Origin: Brienomyrus brachyistius
Lineage: Eukaryota; Chordata; Actinopteri; Osteoglossiformes; Mormyridae
Length of the DNA stretch: 64,000 nt
NCBI RefSeq assembly: GCF_023856365.1
Contig: NC_064543.1
Coordinates: forward strand, 6,465,952-6,529,951
Direction of reading: 5' to 3'
The notes under the pieces were generated by a model. That model saw only the letters and a list, made by a program, of their open reading frames with translations. It was not told the origin of the DNA and ran no database searches. Every line of letters starts with the position of its first letter. Within the stretch, counting starts at the first letter, position 1. Position numbers and translations under genes: made by a program. Below, one piece after another: positions 35,731 through 48,616 of the stretch.

Positions 35731-37205
35731 AGGCTTCCACTAGTGAACCCCTGGTTGTGACGTTACATACCACCATAATAACAATAATACACGTAATCCG
35801 GTATACTCAACTGAATGGAATAGTGTTGTGGATGTGCTTTTATTTTTTGAAGCCTCCAGTAATGTAGATTTATTTATTACGTTTTGCTTGAATACTTACA
35901 TGGAGCGGTTGTTAACTTTATTTTTTTATGTATTATTTTTTCTGGGATTGATAAGTATACTACACTTTTTTTTCTATAAATTTACAACAAAGAGTTTATA
36001 TGACGGGTGGAAACTTTGCAGAGTGTTTTGTTTTTTTTAAAAAAAATAATGTTTTGTTTTGTAATGATGCATTTTAAAATTTAAATATGTGTTTCTCTGT
36101 TGTGATGGAAGGAACACACTGTATATGAATTTTGGTCTAACTGACCATGTTTAAGTGAGCGAATGGAGCTGTTTAATACTTTCAGATTAGTTGTTATTGA
36201 TGCTGCTTTTAACTAACTTCAGCGTGGGATTGAACTAATGAGAATATAAATACAAATATTTTCTTTCTTTTTTTAAATGCCCTCTATCTAAAACAGTGAT
36301 AATTGATTACTTGAATTATTTTGTTGTAAAATTTTGTTCAAATCATGAATGAAATGGTTACCATTCATTTGAATGAATACTAATAATCTCCCATTCTGAC
36401 TGTTATACCCAAACGGTTTTTGTACAAGCACAAGCATTATAAACCACTTATATATTTTTTTCCCACTTTTCAGCTCAGTCTAATCTAATTGTCTAATAAA
36501 CTGAGGGCCGACCCCTGAGCAAAGTGGTGCAGATGCGGAACAAACCGTTTTGGGAATAATGGAGACAGTTAAGGGGTTTGACCAATGTGTTTGTTTCTGA
36601 AACGCTTAAGTGACAGACAAAAATCCAACAGTCAGAAGAGCAAAACCAAACGACAGCGAATGTACAGAAGGAAACATCGTAACAAACTATATTAGCACGA
36701 CTAATCGCTTATCATGTGTCATACTGGCATGTTGAACTTCTGTCATTTATTGAAAATCGTTACTGATTGTATATAATGTATCTTTAATTTATGTATGTAC
36801 TAACATCAAACCCTGACCTGGAGACTGAGCCCCCTCCCACTGCCTACTGTGATGTAATGTACTATAGATGTATGTAAATAGTCCCATTGGGCCTTAGAAA
36901 ACATCGACTGAGAAGTGTCCGTCGCTGTGAGTGCTGTAGTCATGCCAACAGTCGCGTTCGAAAACTCAGAGGTTCGTGATGGCCGTACTCCTGACGCCGG
37001 TGCTGGCAGAGTGAGCAGGTACAGCAGGCAAAGGTTATTCAATGAGTCTGCGAACACACGAAGACGTACTCTGTCCTATAGCCTTGCCTTCAACACAGGA
37101 ACTGTGACCCGTAGCATAATGTAGTTCTCTGTAAATATTTTAAGCACATAATGTAAACTCTGGCGTAATTTAAATAGAATAAAACATCTCTGTTCGTACT
37201 GCATC
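35731..37205 (+). other. MINAR1: MINAR1 3' UTR (proposed extent)
   Basis: AT-rich, no coding frame. Candidate poly(A) signals AATAAA lie at 36495-36500 and 37178-37183; a T-rich stretch follows the second, which I favour as the main end. Four Pumilio-type elements occur: TGTATATG 36120-36127, TGTATATA 36768-36775, TGTAAATA 36873-36880 and 37130-37137. These fit post-transcriptional control of a neural transcript. Confidence 0.6.
37178..37183 (+). terminator. Probable distal poly(A) signal of MINAR1
   Basis: AATAAA followed within about 50 bases by a T-rich stretch. A proximal alternative lies at 36495-36500. Confidence 0.5.
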
Positions 37206-40200
37206 TTTGATTGTAAATCCCTTTTTTTGATATCTGGGATAAAGACTGACTTTGTCCATGTGCTCTGTCTATCTTTCTGGGGTTGTGTTCCTTTAATGAG
37301 ATGTGCCTCTGATCTTAACCGACAGTCCTCAGTCTTGGTCTAGAGATGGCTTTGATCTCCTGAAAAAAAAAGGCCATTCACAGTAGTGAATGCGAAGCAC
37401 GGAGGAGGTAAATCGGCCTGGAAGTTGCTAAAAACCTGCCAGAACTGGCAGTTAAACGGGCAACGTGAGCAAAAGAGGAGAAGAGGTGCCCATTCACTGG
37501 GGTCACAGGAGACCCGGGGCTGAGAAGCAGCGTGACAAGAGGATCACATGATCGCATGTGGCACAAAATCCAGGTTTTAATCCCCACAGAACCTTTGAAC
37601 GGGAGTTTTGACAGCGCCCTTATTTCAAAAACACCGCATTTCAAAAATAGTACATTTGAAAGATTTCACTTCGACCAGGAAATGCAGAGCTAACCTGGAG
37701 CGCTTTCCTGAAGCTTTTGAGAAATGCAGGCGGCAGAAAAATCCACATGTGAAAACTTCCCCAGTCTGGAGGGGTGTTTTGTGGCGTTTTTTCCAAGTGA
37801 ATTATTCATGGAGATGCATAGGGGAGAATAACAGGGGGTCTCATAATAGAGTTTTCACCAAAGAGATGGAGTTTTTAGACATTCCCTAAGCTGATCATCA
37901 AATGCAACCAAACAGGTTCTGCTCAGAGACCATGAATAAGTTGTTTACAGAACTGTACCTCTTCCCGGCACCATCTCTGCTTACCTGCTTATGATTTTAT
38001 AACAGGACATCAGCGGCCTCGCCCCATTGACCAAGAATGATTCCCTCCAGGCGACATCAAGCCAAAGACGATAATTTCACTCAAGCACCCAGTCCTCAGG
38101 TGGACCAAAAAATCACTGGGCCTAAAGTCTCCTACTATTAACTAACCTGATTGTTAGCTACAATGCTAATCCTGGGGGGTGCAGGTTTTGGGATTGTATG
38201 ATTTAAGTGAGAGGCAGAGAGGGTTTGTTTGTTTCTTCACAATGGAAAACACAGGAAACAAACGGTGAAATGCAAAGTGAAACGCAATCCTCAGACATGA
38301 CATTGGCTTGTACTGAGACTAACATGTCAGATTACCAAAGCAATCTGTAGTAAAAATGCTACAACTTACCGAAGTCAGAGAGGCCAGGTAGTATGGTTCA
38401 GGATCTCTCCCACAGGGGGAAAAATTCCTTGAATCCTTGAAATTACACCAGTGCTGCTGCTGGACGTGTTGCGGGATTTGCTTTTAGGTGGGCGCTACCT
38501 CTCTGCACGCACGGTCCGGTTTCCTGTAATGGAAAAGTTCAAGCATGCTATTAGCGGCCATGGAAGCGAACGCGCACAAGTGCTGTATAACTTAAGAGGC
38601 CAATTAAGGAGCTGGGGTCTCTCTAGGGTCTCTCTGGGGTCTCTCAGGGGTCTGTGCCTGCTAGGAACATTTTCAGACTACAGCAGAGAACAGAACATTT
38701 ACTGATATTGCGTTTTAGGTCACGCAGGGCAAGAAGAGATCCTGACCCAAGGAGGCCGCCCTTTCTGATTCATTAAGGGGGAATATTTACCACAGTCGAG
38801 GACTCAACCATGTCTGATTAGGAGTGAAATATTCGTTATAATGATCATGATAATATTCTTAGACCCAGATGTGAGTTAACGAGGCAGATGCATTTTGAAT
38901 GATTCTATGCCCTTGTAGAAATAGACAAAATGCAACAGAGGAGCTGAGGAACGCGGCGACAGCCGCCTGGATCTTGCCATAACTCACTGAGACATTGGTC
39001 ACTCAGACGGTGGGCCTCTGCTCATCTGTGCCCACAAACCGAACATTGAGGACATGCAGGGCAACTTTTTGAGCAGCGCCGCTCAGGCACTTCCCCATTG
39101 GTATTGGGTAACAAATTTCTATTTGGGGAAAAAAAAACTGATTAGCAGTGGGCAATTTTTCGCAGTCATCCAGATCAGGATGAGTTGCCCTTCGTCTCAC
39201 CTGGTTGGCAGTTGCCTGGCAACATTGCTCAAGTTGCTAAATGTGTATCATCACATTAACAGCGTCTGTTGTTTATCCCTCTGCTTGCTTACCTGCCAGA
39301 TGCATTGCTGACCTTGGCATCTTTTGACTGGGCAAACAGCGCCCCCTCTGACACTTTGAATGTAGATCTATTTGGCGTAATTATGAATCGGCCTTAAGGA
39401 ATTACTTTGCCGCTTGTGTGGCATATCATCTGATCAATCCATAAGCTCTGCTGAACAGCCTATTTAAAAGTATTAATCTACTTCATTTTGATTATTAATG
39501 TTGCTATTGTTAATAATTAGCTCTGATTTTATCAAAACATTCTGAAGCAAATCGTTGGTATTGACAACAATGACCTTACTGCAAATGTCACCCTTCGGGA
39601 AACAAGGTTTTACAACAAAAACGGGTCCTCAAAGCAAAGGAAAAAAAGTTCAGAATGTTACATGGGAGCTATTTATTTCTCCATGTTTAAGTTGGAATGT
39701 TACAAAGCTGGGGTGCAAAGTGACAAATCAGTGATGAATTGCACAAAAACATACACTTTGAGACCTCAAGCAAGACTCATTCACAACCCAGCCAGCTGTG
39801 ACTCTGACATGAAATACAGGAATCAGTTTCAAACCGAGACAGAAACAAGAAACGTTTGAGCGACCTCACTGCAATGAACGCGCACTGCCAGCCCCTCATG
39901 CATATTTATGAAGCGTTCAACAGAAATAATGCAATTAGATTTTCCAGGAAAAACACACACATACAAAAATGGATGTGGTATTTTAATTACCTTTGACCTT
40001 AATGGTAGGATTGGATAAGCACAGAGGTGTATCAGTATCACACAATGCGTATTTTTTATCCATTTTTGCAATTTACCGAACATGGAAAACGAAGTAAATG
40101 TATAATGACGATTTTACAAATTATGCAGAAATTTCACATCGCGGTGTTTAGCCAACGGCTTAATTACTATTCAGTTATGCCTGCATTGCTTTTAAGCCTA

Positions 40201-41534
40201 AATCCGCAGTACAGCGGAAGAGAAAATATCGCCACCATCCGAAAATATAAAATGTTAAATAAATAAAATTCTATTCCCGGAACGATGCGCCTCGTTTGCA
40301 GCCCCAAGCTAATGGGTCCGGGGCAGGGTCGGGATACAATGAAGATTTCCCGGCTGAGCAGAGAAAGCGGTCATCCATCAACAGCAGACATGTCGCAAGG
40401 GGACCTGCCGGATGTCACCCGAGCTAGGATGAGAAGCGCAGGTCAATCGGGGGCTGCGACACCAACAAACGCCCTCTTAATGCAGTTTCCTTAGTTTTTT
40501 ACGCGCCATTTATTTTACCCACTGACTCTGAACGAGTGGTTGTCGGGGGGCTTCCTTGTCTTTCCTTTGCCTTTCTCCGTGTTCTCCCGTAGCCCCCAAT
40601 AATCATGCGACAGACTGCCATACTTAATTGCTTTCTAGACAACCCAGCCTTCACGCAGGACCTCGTCGCAATAGACAACCGACTGCCCAGTAATTGGTGC
40701 GCTGTGTCTGAGCTGCTCTTACCCCCGAAAAGCAAACCGGACACGAAGATAAGAATGACTTTACTGTGTAATGGAAAAATAACATGAAACTAGTTCACAC
40801 AGCAGGAATATGTTTACCGCAGTCATCCTCAAACCGAAAATATCCATGTAAGCCTTTCTTGCTCAGTCTCTTACGTACAATTTGTTTCAAAGAGAAATAG
40901 AACATTTTGAAGGCTGATTTATTTTTTCACTACTGCTACGTGGTTTGCCTTTAACAAAGAAATTAACAGCCTGCATACACTCTAGTTCAGTTTATGGGGA
41001 CAATACGTGTTATCTAAACAGCCATAAATTGTAAAGTCTATCTTTATTTCCATAATCGCCATACTGAAAATCCTGTATACTATAAAGTATAGTATAGTAT
41101 AGTATAGTATAGTATAGTATAGTATAGTATAGTATAATATAGTATAGACTAATGGCTCACTGTACCAAGCATCTTACAATATTTATAAGTACAAAATTTT
41201 AGGAATTTTCAAATGACTCAGCTGGAAAAGACAACACAAATTAGATTTTATTGAAAAATGATTTGCTTGTACAGTAAGTGATCTTTCCTCAGCCACTTGT
41301 GCTCCCTGCTGAGTGTCCCGGTCTCCAGCGTCTGCAACAGCGATACTAAGGCAAGGAGAGAGATCTGAAGCCTGCTGCTTTTCTGCTGGGTCAGACGTTC
41401 CTCTGTCTACTTCCTGTTCCCTTCTTCCGGGCCCCATGAGCTCCAAAAAAGAACATTATTTACAGCCAGCATGTGGCGTAGTTAACGACTGGCTCTAGTA
41501 ACCCAGTTTTTGCTGTGGTGTCCTTCAAATATCT
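37206..41534. other. Non-coding DNA downstream of MINAR1
   Basis: No exon recognised. Short tandem GGGTCTCTC units lie at about 38612-38655. A moderately CpG-rich stretch lies at about 40275-40760 with short open frames on both strands and no protein-family resemblance; it could be a regulatory region but this is not supported further. An (ATAGT)n microsatellite lies at about 41080-41146. Confidence 0.45.
41080..41146. repeat. (ATAGT)n pentanucleotide microsatellite
   Basis: About eleven to twelve AGTAT/ATAGT units with one variant unit near the right end. Confidence 0.95.
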
Positions 41535-41898
41535 CTCCACCCATCCATCCATTTTCCAAACTGCTTATCCTACTGGGTCGCGGGGGGTCCGGAGTCTATC
41601 CCGGAAGCAATGGGCATGAGGCAGGGAACAACCCAGGATGGGGGGCCAGCCCATCGCAGGGCACACACACACACACCACTCACTCACACATGCACACCTA
41701 TGGGCAATTTAGCAAGTCCAATTAGCCTCAGCATGTTTTTGGACTGTGGGGGGAAACCGGAGTACCCGGAGGAAACCCCACGACGACATGGGGAGAACAT
41801 GCAAACTCAACACACATGTAACCCAGGCGGAGACTCGAACCCGGGTCCCAGAGGTGTGAGGCAACAGTGCTAACCACTGCACCACCATGCCCCCCCTC
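41535..41898 (-). mobile_element. tRNA-derived SINE, near full length
   Basis: On the minus strand the head reads GGTGGTGCAGTGGTTAGC (A box) and GGGTTCGAGTCTCC (B box), the internal RNA polymerase III promoter of a tRNA-derived SINE. The body carries the GTCGTCGTGGGGTTTCCTCC region and ends in GGATGGATGG-type tail repeats. An (AC)n tract sits within. A truncated copy of the tail lies in opposite orientation at 41964-42049, and an old fragment at about 11972-12050. No protein is encoded. Confidence 0.8.
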
Positions 41899-41963
41899 CT
41901 CCAAATATGGAGACTGTAAATATGTTTGTGAGTATCTTTATAATATTACAATTTTGTATTTGC

Positions 41964-42049
41964 CTCGTGCCCATTGCTTCCGGGATAGGCTCCAGGCCCC
42001 CGCGACCCAGTAAGGATAAGCGGTTTGGAAAATGGATGGATGGATGGAC
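41964..42049 (+). mobile_element. tRNA-derived SINE, 3' fragment
   Basis: Matches the 3' part of the element at 41535-41898 in inverse orientation: TGCCCATTGCTTCCGGGATA, then CGCGACCCAGTAAGGATAAG and AATGGATGGATGGATGGAC. Truncated at its 5' side. Confidence 0.8.
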
Positions 42050-45000
42050 AATTTTGTATCAAGTTAGTTGTCTATCAAAAACATAGCCTGTAGATAACCC
42101 TTAATAACTGACCCTTCCAAAAATCTAGTTAACGAAGTGGCCTAATTTAATAGTAACACTTACTCTTGTATGCCATATTCCAGACGGACTTTATTAATAA
42201 TTCATTGTGAACTTTCACTGAGTTTTTACAGTCTCTATCAATCTGCCGTTATTTCATCAAGGGCAGACGGCTAAAGCACATTTGAATGCTGTTCATATCA
42301 GATATTGAGTCTGGAGAAGTATCAACCCACTCAGAGAAATCTGCCTTGCCTCAGAATGACGTCCTGCAGCTGTTTGCCAGGATACACCGTAGCTGTTGCA
42401 ATTTTTCATATAAAGGACGTTCATGTAAGCATAAAACACCGTTAGAATAATGAGACGCATTTCAAATTAGTTTCAGTTATGAAAAGCACTTCTGTGTGAT
42501 ATCAGTAGTATACAGTCGGGCAGCTTGGACTCAAACAATGGTCCTTCTTTATCTTCCAATATGCTGGGCAAAACTGTCCTGCTCGAACCTTCCCCACCTT
42601 TAAGCCAAATTTGCCCCAAGATCATTACATCCTAAATGGGTCCCCACAATGTTAAAATAACAGGTTTTTAGGACACTGACATTTGAGCTAGAACAGGATT
42701 TGTAAACTACCATTTCAATGAAAAGGGTCTGGATTTCACTTAGGAACTGAGTTCTTGCTGTGTGCTGATTGGTCAGTCTAATATAACCATGCATGTGTCA
42801 CTAATGTTAATGTGAAACAGCTGGATGAGTCTTTCAATCAAGGAAACAAATCAGTCAAAGCACAAGAAGAACTGAACTATTTAGCCAAGCAGAGGAGCCT
42901 TTCAGTTGTAAAATAGTTTGTAAAACCTGAAGTAGCCCAAAGTGTCCTGACATGGATTATCTGGTCACCCTACTTAATCTGCACCAGGGAAGGAATCAAG
43001 TTAAAACCCCAGAGGTGTGAGGCCACAATGCTGAGTGAATCTGCATTACATCTTATTATAAATGGTTATATATGCTTATCATTTCTAATGTAGAATAATT
43101 TAGCATTTTCAGCATTGCTTATGTAACCGATTATTCTTTTTTGACCTCCAATTATGACTAAATTATGAAGCGTCTTTTTAATGTTTATTCACTGTGTCTG
43201 CATAATGTCATTCTTGTTGACGTACATGACACAAGCCGTCGGCGACACGTCGGATGCTAATTGCTGGACCGTTTCTCCTCAGAAGATGTGTGGGGAGGAG
43301 CGCTTCCATGCCGGCCTGTCGTCTCCAGCTCCAGACAGTGAATCGACAAAGGACCCTCGCGGAGTAATTGGTGGCCGGGCCCTCATGAAGAGAATTTCGG
43401 TGGCTATGGCACTGCAATCCATCATCGAAGCGCCGAGTGATTCGAAAACACGCATTGCACCTCGACAGCCAGCCTCTGTAGTCCTATGCAAAAGCAGCGG
43501 GATCGGTATGAATCACGCGTGCCTTTCCATGTCCAGCTGGTGGGAGACCTTTTAGTTTATAACCCAGTCAAGATGCTTACAGGGATTGCTGTGGACCTCC
43601 ATCAGTGGCCCATTACTCTTTGTACGGGAGAGTCGCTCCCATTTTTGTCAATTTGCCCAGATGTGATTATCTATTCACTCTGATCCTAGGTGGAATAAGG
43701 ATTGCATGTTGTCCTTGGCACTTCAGCCTTTTAACCAGATGCACCCCCCAGTCCACTCTCTGCGGCCACCCATGCTGGCCGGCAGTAGGGTTTGGCTAAC
43801 ATCAGCTCTGCCCCTGTGTCACTAAACCAGTCTCATTAACACCAGTGATCACTCCATTCCGTCGGCTGAACTTCACCTCCTGGGAGCTCGTTACCGGCGC
43901 AAAGTGATGATCCTGCTCTGAGCCAGACTCCGGATTTCAGAAACTGGCTTTGAAAGTCCAGAACGCTGAAAGAATGAAATTAAGATGGAATGAACAGATA
44001 AACCATATCAAACAAGGGAGGCAGACCAATTACAGTGCGGCAAACGGAAGGTGAACACTTCTGTTGGGTCGACGAACAGAACCAGGTGACAAGAATTCAA
44101 TGGCAAGTAACGTATTCATAGGGGACGAGGGGGGGTTGGAACACAAGGAAATCGTATTTATGTGTGGCACTGGTACAGTGGGAGGTATGTACTGGGACAA
44201 ATGATATTGCTATTTTGGTTACTGGGAAAATGCCCAAACACACATTTTCATGTATTAAGGAGTTTGATAAGCATGTTTGGGCCTCGTTTTGGGTTTGTGG
44301 GTCAGTATCAGCCTTTTTGTTGTTGGGTGGTTTCCTCATTACATTATTAGCTGTTCAGAGTGAGATTATATCAAAGACCTCCAATGTTCTTCCAGTCCTT
44401 TTTTACACTGTCATTCAGAATGAGTTGAAAGGGACGTAATTGGCCATTTATTGTTTAATTTGATGCCCACAAAGTCACTGTTTGGCTGGCCTACAGTTGA
44501 AAAGGAAATCAGCATATTTAGCAACTAAGACGCTTCTCTGATGGACCCAAAAACATCATTAGTCTCAGACCACTGGTGGTGTAAATGACCCATTATTATT
44601 CTTAATCCCCTCTGATGGCATGTTCCACTGTCGCGTTGCGTGTGAGTCTCTGTATGTGTGTCTGTGTCTTTTGAGGTTTCCCCAAAAAAGTAGCAACTTC
44701 TAAAAAAAAAAAAATTACAAGACCCTTTCATCTGATAAGAAAAAAAAAACAGGTCAAACTTTTGACAATGAATTTTCATCTCTTCCTGAATTCCTGAATT
44801 AAATTCTATATTCATTTGTTCTTATAGACTTTTCTTTTTTTGTAGGTATTTTATTTTCACTATTGTGTTTTTAAATATTAGTCTACTTATTAATTTTATT
44901 GTTCGTTCGCTTTCAATCTGAACTCCAGCATCTCATACTGAAGTCATATATAAGACTTGCTTCGCCTGTTGATAATGGTAATGTCATAGAAACCGAACTA

Positions 45001-45670
45001 TTGTGATCTAAGGTTATATTAAACTCAAGGTTAAATTCTTTTGGCCAGTCAGCAAAACACTAAGTCCCCTCCATTCATGAGATGTTTCTCCTCTGTAATC
45101 ACAAAGGAATTCATTAGACCTGAAACCTCAGATTTCAACATTATCCAGCATTATATCATAGCATTCTGTTTGTTTTTTTAAAAAGATCCTTCCAGTATAT
45201 TTGCTCTTTCATAATCTCCACAGCACAAAAAGGGTACTTTTCAGTTTAAATTTGACACTGCCCTGCTTTTCAGTCCCTGAACCTGGTGTAATCACCTCCA
45301 AACCCTGCGTTGGAGCATCTGAGTAGGGCTGTGCGTAATTCATGCTTTCCAGGGTACGGCGGCCTCCACTGAGTCCATTCCCAGTGAAATCCACCTTGCG
45401 CCATTTCTTCATGACAGACGCGTATATTACATCCCAAAGCTGCCTGCACACAATTTACTGCACGCGCTCTGACTGGTACTCACTATAGATCAGCTTTGCT
45501 TGCTCCCCTGGCTTTATAAATGTACGGAGATGTGGCCTTTCGCCGCTATTAAGACCAATTACCCCTGATAAATCACCGGGCTCAGCTGGAGATCATGAGA
45601 GGGACTGATGGTATCCATACATGTTTTTGCTAATTCTTTCTTCACTGATGTTGATTTTCTAACAGGACTC
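42050..45670. other. Non-coding DNA with dispersed repeats
   Basis: No gene recognised. A short piece of repeat A lies at 42638-42666, repeat C at 42738-42955 and a SINE-tail trace near 43010-43032. The open frame at 43181-43555 (124 codons) has no recognisable domain or splice context and is not called as a gene. Confidence 0.45.
42738..42955 (+). repeat. Dispersed repeat C, copy 1
   Basis: Contains GAACTGAGTTCTTGCTGTGT, GTTAATGTGAAACAGC and TAGCCAAGCAGAGGAGCC. The same string of landmarks occurs in opposite orientation at 62228-62445. No coding capacity and no clear terminal repeats; family not identified. Confidence 0.75.
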
Positions 45671-45671
45671 A

Positions 45672-46204
45672 TAGTACATGCAGTGAAACTGGCCCCAACT
45701 TAGCGAATGCAGTGATTCTGGCCCCAGCAAAGGGGATGCAAAACCTCTGGCTCCATCATAGTGGATTCAGTGATTTTGGCCCCACCAAACTTGATGGTGG
45801 ATGCAGTGACTCCTACCCCAGTTTAGTAGATGCAGTGACTCTTATCCTAGCTTAGTAGATGCAGTGACTCTTATCCTAGCTTAGTAGATGCAGTGACTCT
45901 GACCACAACATAGTGGATTCAGTGTCACTGGCCTCAGCAAAGCGGATGCAGTGTCTTTGATCCCAGTTTAGTAGATACAGTGACTCTGATCCCAGCATAG
46001 TGAATGCAGTGACTGGACCCCACTTAGCAGATGCACTGACTTTTGTCTCTGCTTAGTGGATGCAGTAACGCTGGTCCCAGAGTAGTAGATGCAGTGACTT
46101 TTGCCTCAGTTTAGCAGATGGCTAAAACATAGTGGATTCAGTGTCTCTGGTCCCAGCTTAGTTGATGCAGTGACTCGGGCCCCATCTTAGTGGTTGCAGT
46201 GATG
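45672..46204. repeat. Minisatellite, 29-bp unit, about 18 copies
   Basis: The unit is approximately GATGCAGTGACTCTGRCCCC AGCTTAGTA; exact 29-base spacing is seen between the starts at 45800, 45829, 45858 and 45887. Two adjacent units near 45836-45890 are identical while outer units differ by several substitutions, the usual pattern of recent expansion in the middle of an older array. No open frame runs through it. Confidence 0.92.
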
Positions 46205-48374
46205 GCAAACAAAAATGAGCAGCTAACCTACTGGGAAACCCAGGGTGTAGCTTTAACATACCCAGTTTGTCACAGTTGAAGCAACGAGTAATTAGGATTT
46301 TTCACTGTTGACTGACTCCTTTTTTTTCCTAAATGCTTTTAGCAAATTGTGTACTGTGCAGCTATCAGCCAGGGAAAACTGTATGTTCACTGGGGTGATT
46401 TTCTAAAAAAAACAATCTGAATATTTCCAGTCTTGTTTTGATTATTTCTATAACTACATAAAGAAGCAGGTGAACACACATCTACGTTAAAATACACATT
46501 ATTTGAAGTACGATTAAAGATGTTATTTGTTGCAATAGATTTTTATATAGCATTCACAATTAGGATACAAGGCAGTTAACGCCGTATGAGATTTAATGTA
46601 ATTTCCTACAGGCAGAATTTGTCACGGTTTAAGATCGGTGCTCTTTGAGCGCAGACAGGAGGTGGGCTCAGCACGGTGTTGTTCCATTCTGCGGCCCGGC
46701 TCATCTGCATTCATTCACTTCCCATCTCTTCTCCCCGGAACCGTAAGAAGGCGGCTCGTAAACGCTCTGGAAGGGGAGGGGGGTACAATTAAAAAGCATC
46801 ACGGAGTGATGGCAGACGTTTCTCACTAGTAAAACCAGTCACGCGTTTTCATAGCGTGCTCCAGGAAATGTTTATTTATATGCAAACACCCAGCTGTCGA
46901 ATCCCAAAGGTTTAGATGCATACTACCGACAAGTACTAAAAAAGAAAGAAATCACTATAGTTACTGGGCATCACAGAACATCATAATTGTCAATAATGTC
47001 GTAATCACCATGGTTATAATCACCATGTTTATTGTATCGTTTTATTATTCTACAGCATACTAATAACATAAATTCGCATCAGTAGAATCTGAATGTTATT
47101 TCTATATTCGCTTAGGTTTCCTCCCACAAGCTAAAAACACGCACTTCGACCGTGTGCGCCACGATGAAATACGGAATATGGATGTATAGTCAGTCGTATG
47201 TTAAGTATAAAGGCATGTAATCAGTGTACAGCCATACATGAAACGTATATGCTTGATATATGTCGATAAGCAAACATTAAATGGACAGCCATACCCAAAC
47301 CATGTTTTCCATTGCAAGAAAACTGCCATTAAAATCCTGTATTCTGTCAAGAAACTGTTGCCAGAGAACCCACTGCAAAACACGTAATAAAATATAATAC
47401 ATCATTCTGACTAAGAACCTCAGACCCAAAGAGGAGGTGACCGAGTTATTCGAGGCGGCGACCAAAAATAATGTTGTTTTGGTGGTGAATGGACAAAGAC
47501 GTCCCGTAACAAATTAAATAAGCGGGTTATTATTGGACAGAATATCATTTCGTATTTTTTGCATGTATTATTTTCTGTCTGGTCTTCGCAGCGTATTGAT
47601 TTGTCAAAAGCCTTGGCGCAAAGGATTTGGGTGCCTGCTAAGCAGCCTAGATGTGAAGGGAAGCTGCCTTGTTCTGGGCACTCCGGGGTCCATCTTGTAG
47701 CAAATGGCTTAATTATGGGTAAATTGATCATGCCTGTTGGTTGTTTTAAAGCTTTTGGGAGAAAAAAGGCCAAATAAATTGTTTTTTTTTACACAGCACA
47801 TCAACTAGAGCAGCAACAACAATAGCAAGTATATGCATTTTAGTTTCACTATCCCGTGTTTCCGTGTGTAAACAGTAATTATTATATTCGCTCACGTGGC
47901 TCTCAATCGCCTTCTCTAAACAGCAGAAGCTGACTTTCATTCAGGCATAGGCCTACTTTGGTTTTCAAACCACGATTAATACTGTATTAGATATTCATCG
48001 CCCCGGATAGCGTGTAATGAAATGTTTAGCCATACAGGATGCCGCAAATTACTTCCAGACTTTATTTTTAAAATGTATTGACTCAATATACAGCCAGATA
48101 TTATTATGTATATGATCAATAAATGAGATATAAAACGCAATTAACTAGCTTCTGCAGGCAGTTCTTATCCATGTAATTCTTTACCAGAGGCGTTTGTCTT
48201 CGTGTATATTTGGGTACTTTTTATGTTGGTTTAAGGAACAGAGACTCAAAAACCCCCATGAACTCTGTCACAAGGCAGGATCTTTTCCAACTCTGCCTCA
48301 GCTGCAGCCCAGAGCAAAGAAAATGGGAAATTTAGCGATTGCATCACACCTGTGACCTGCCATTAGCCATTCGA
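46205..48374. other. Non-coding DNA, nothing recognised
   Basis: AT-rich sequence with short open frames on both strands and no domain, RNA gene or repeat that I can name. Confidence 0.45.
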
Positions 48375-48616
48375 GCAGTCCTGCCCCTGGAGAGCTACCA
48401 CCCTGCAGTGCTTAGGTACGGCCCTCATTTAACACACCTGATGCAGATAATCAGGCCCTTCACTTATATCTCAGTATGAGAACCAGCTAAACTTCAACAT
48501 AGCCGACTCTAATACTGAGGTGATACTGAAGTGCCTGATTATCTGCATCAGGTGTGTTAAATGAGGGCCGTACCTAAGCTCTGCAGGGTGGTAGCTCTCC
48601 AGGGGCAGGACTGGGC
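48375..48616. mobile_element. MITE with about 80-bp inverted arms
   Basis: The left arm begins GCAGTCCTGCCCCTGGAGAG and runs through GGTACGGCCCTCATTTAACA and CCTGATGCAGATAATCAGGC to about 48452. The right arm (about 48535-48616) is its inverted copy with very few changes. The loop is about 80 bases. The high arm identity suggests a fairly recent insertion. It resembles hAT-type hairpin elements of fish; the family is inferred. Confidence 0.8.

Noticed and set aside
40285..40787. Possible first exon of a gene downstream of MINAR1
   Set aside because: CpG enrichment is mild and neither short frame resembles a protein; no clear donor in frame.
41829..41888. Functional tRNA gene on the minus strand
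   Set aside because: A and B boxes are present but no cloverleaf stems or anticodon arm can be formed; it is a SINE head.
43181..43555. 124-codon open frame
   Set aside because: No recognisable domain, no good splice sites and no upstream promoter-like region; length is within chance for 64 kb.
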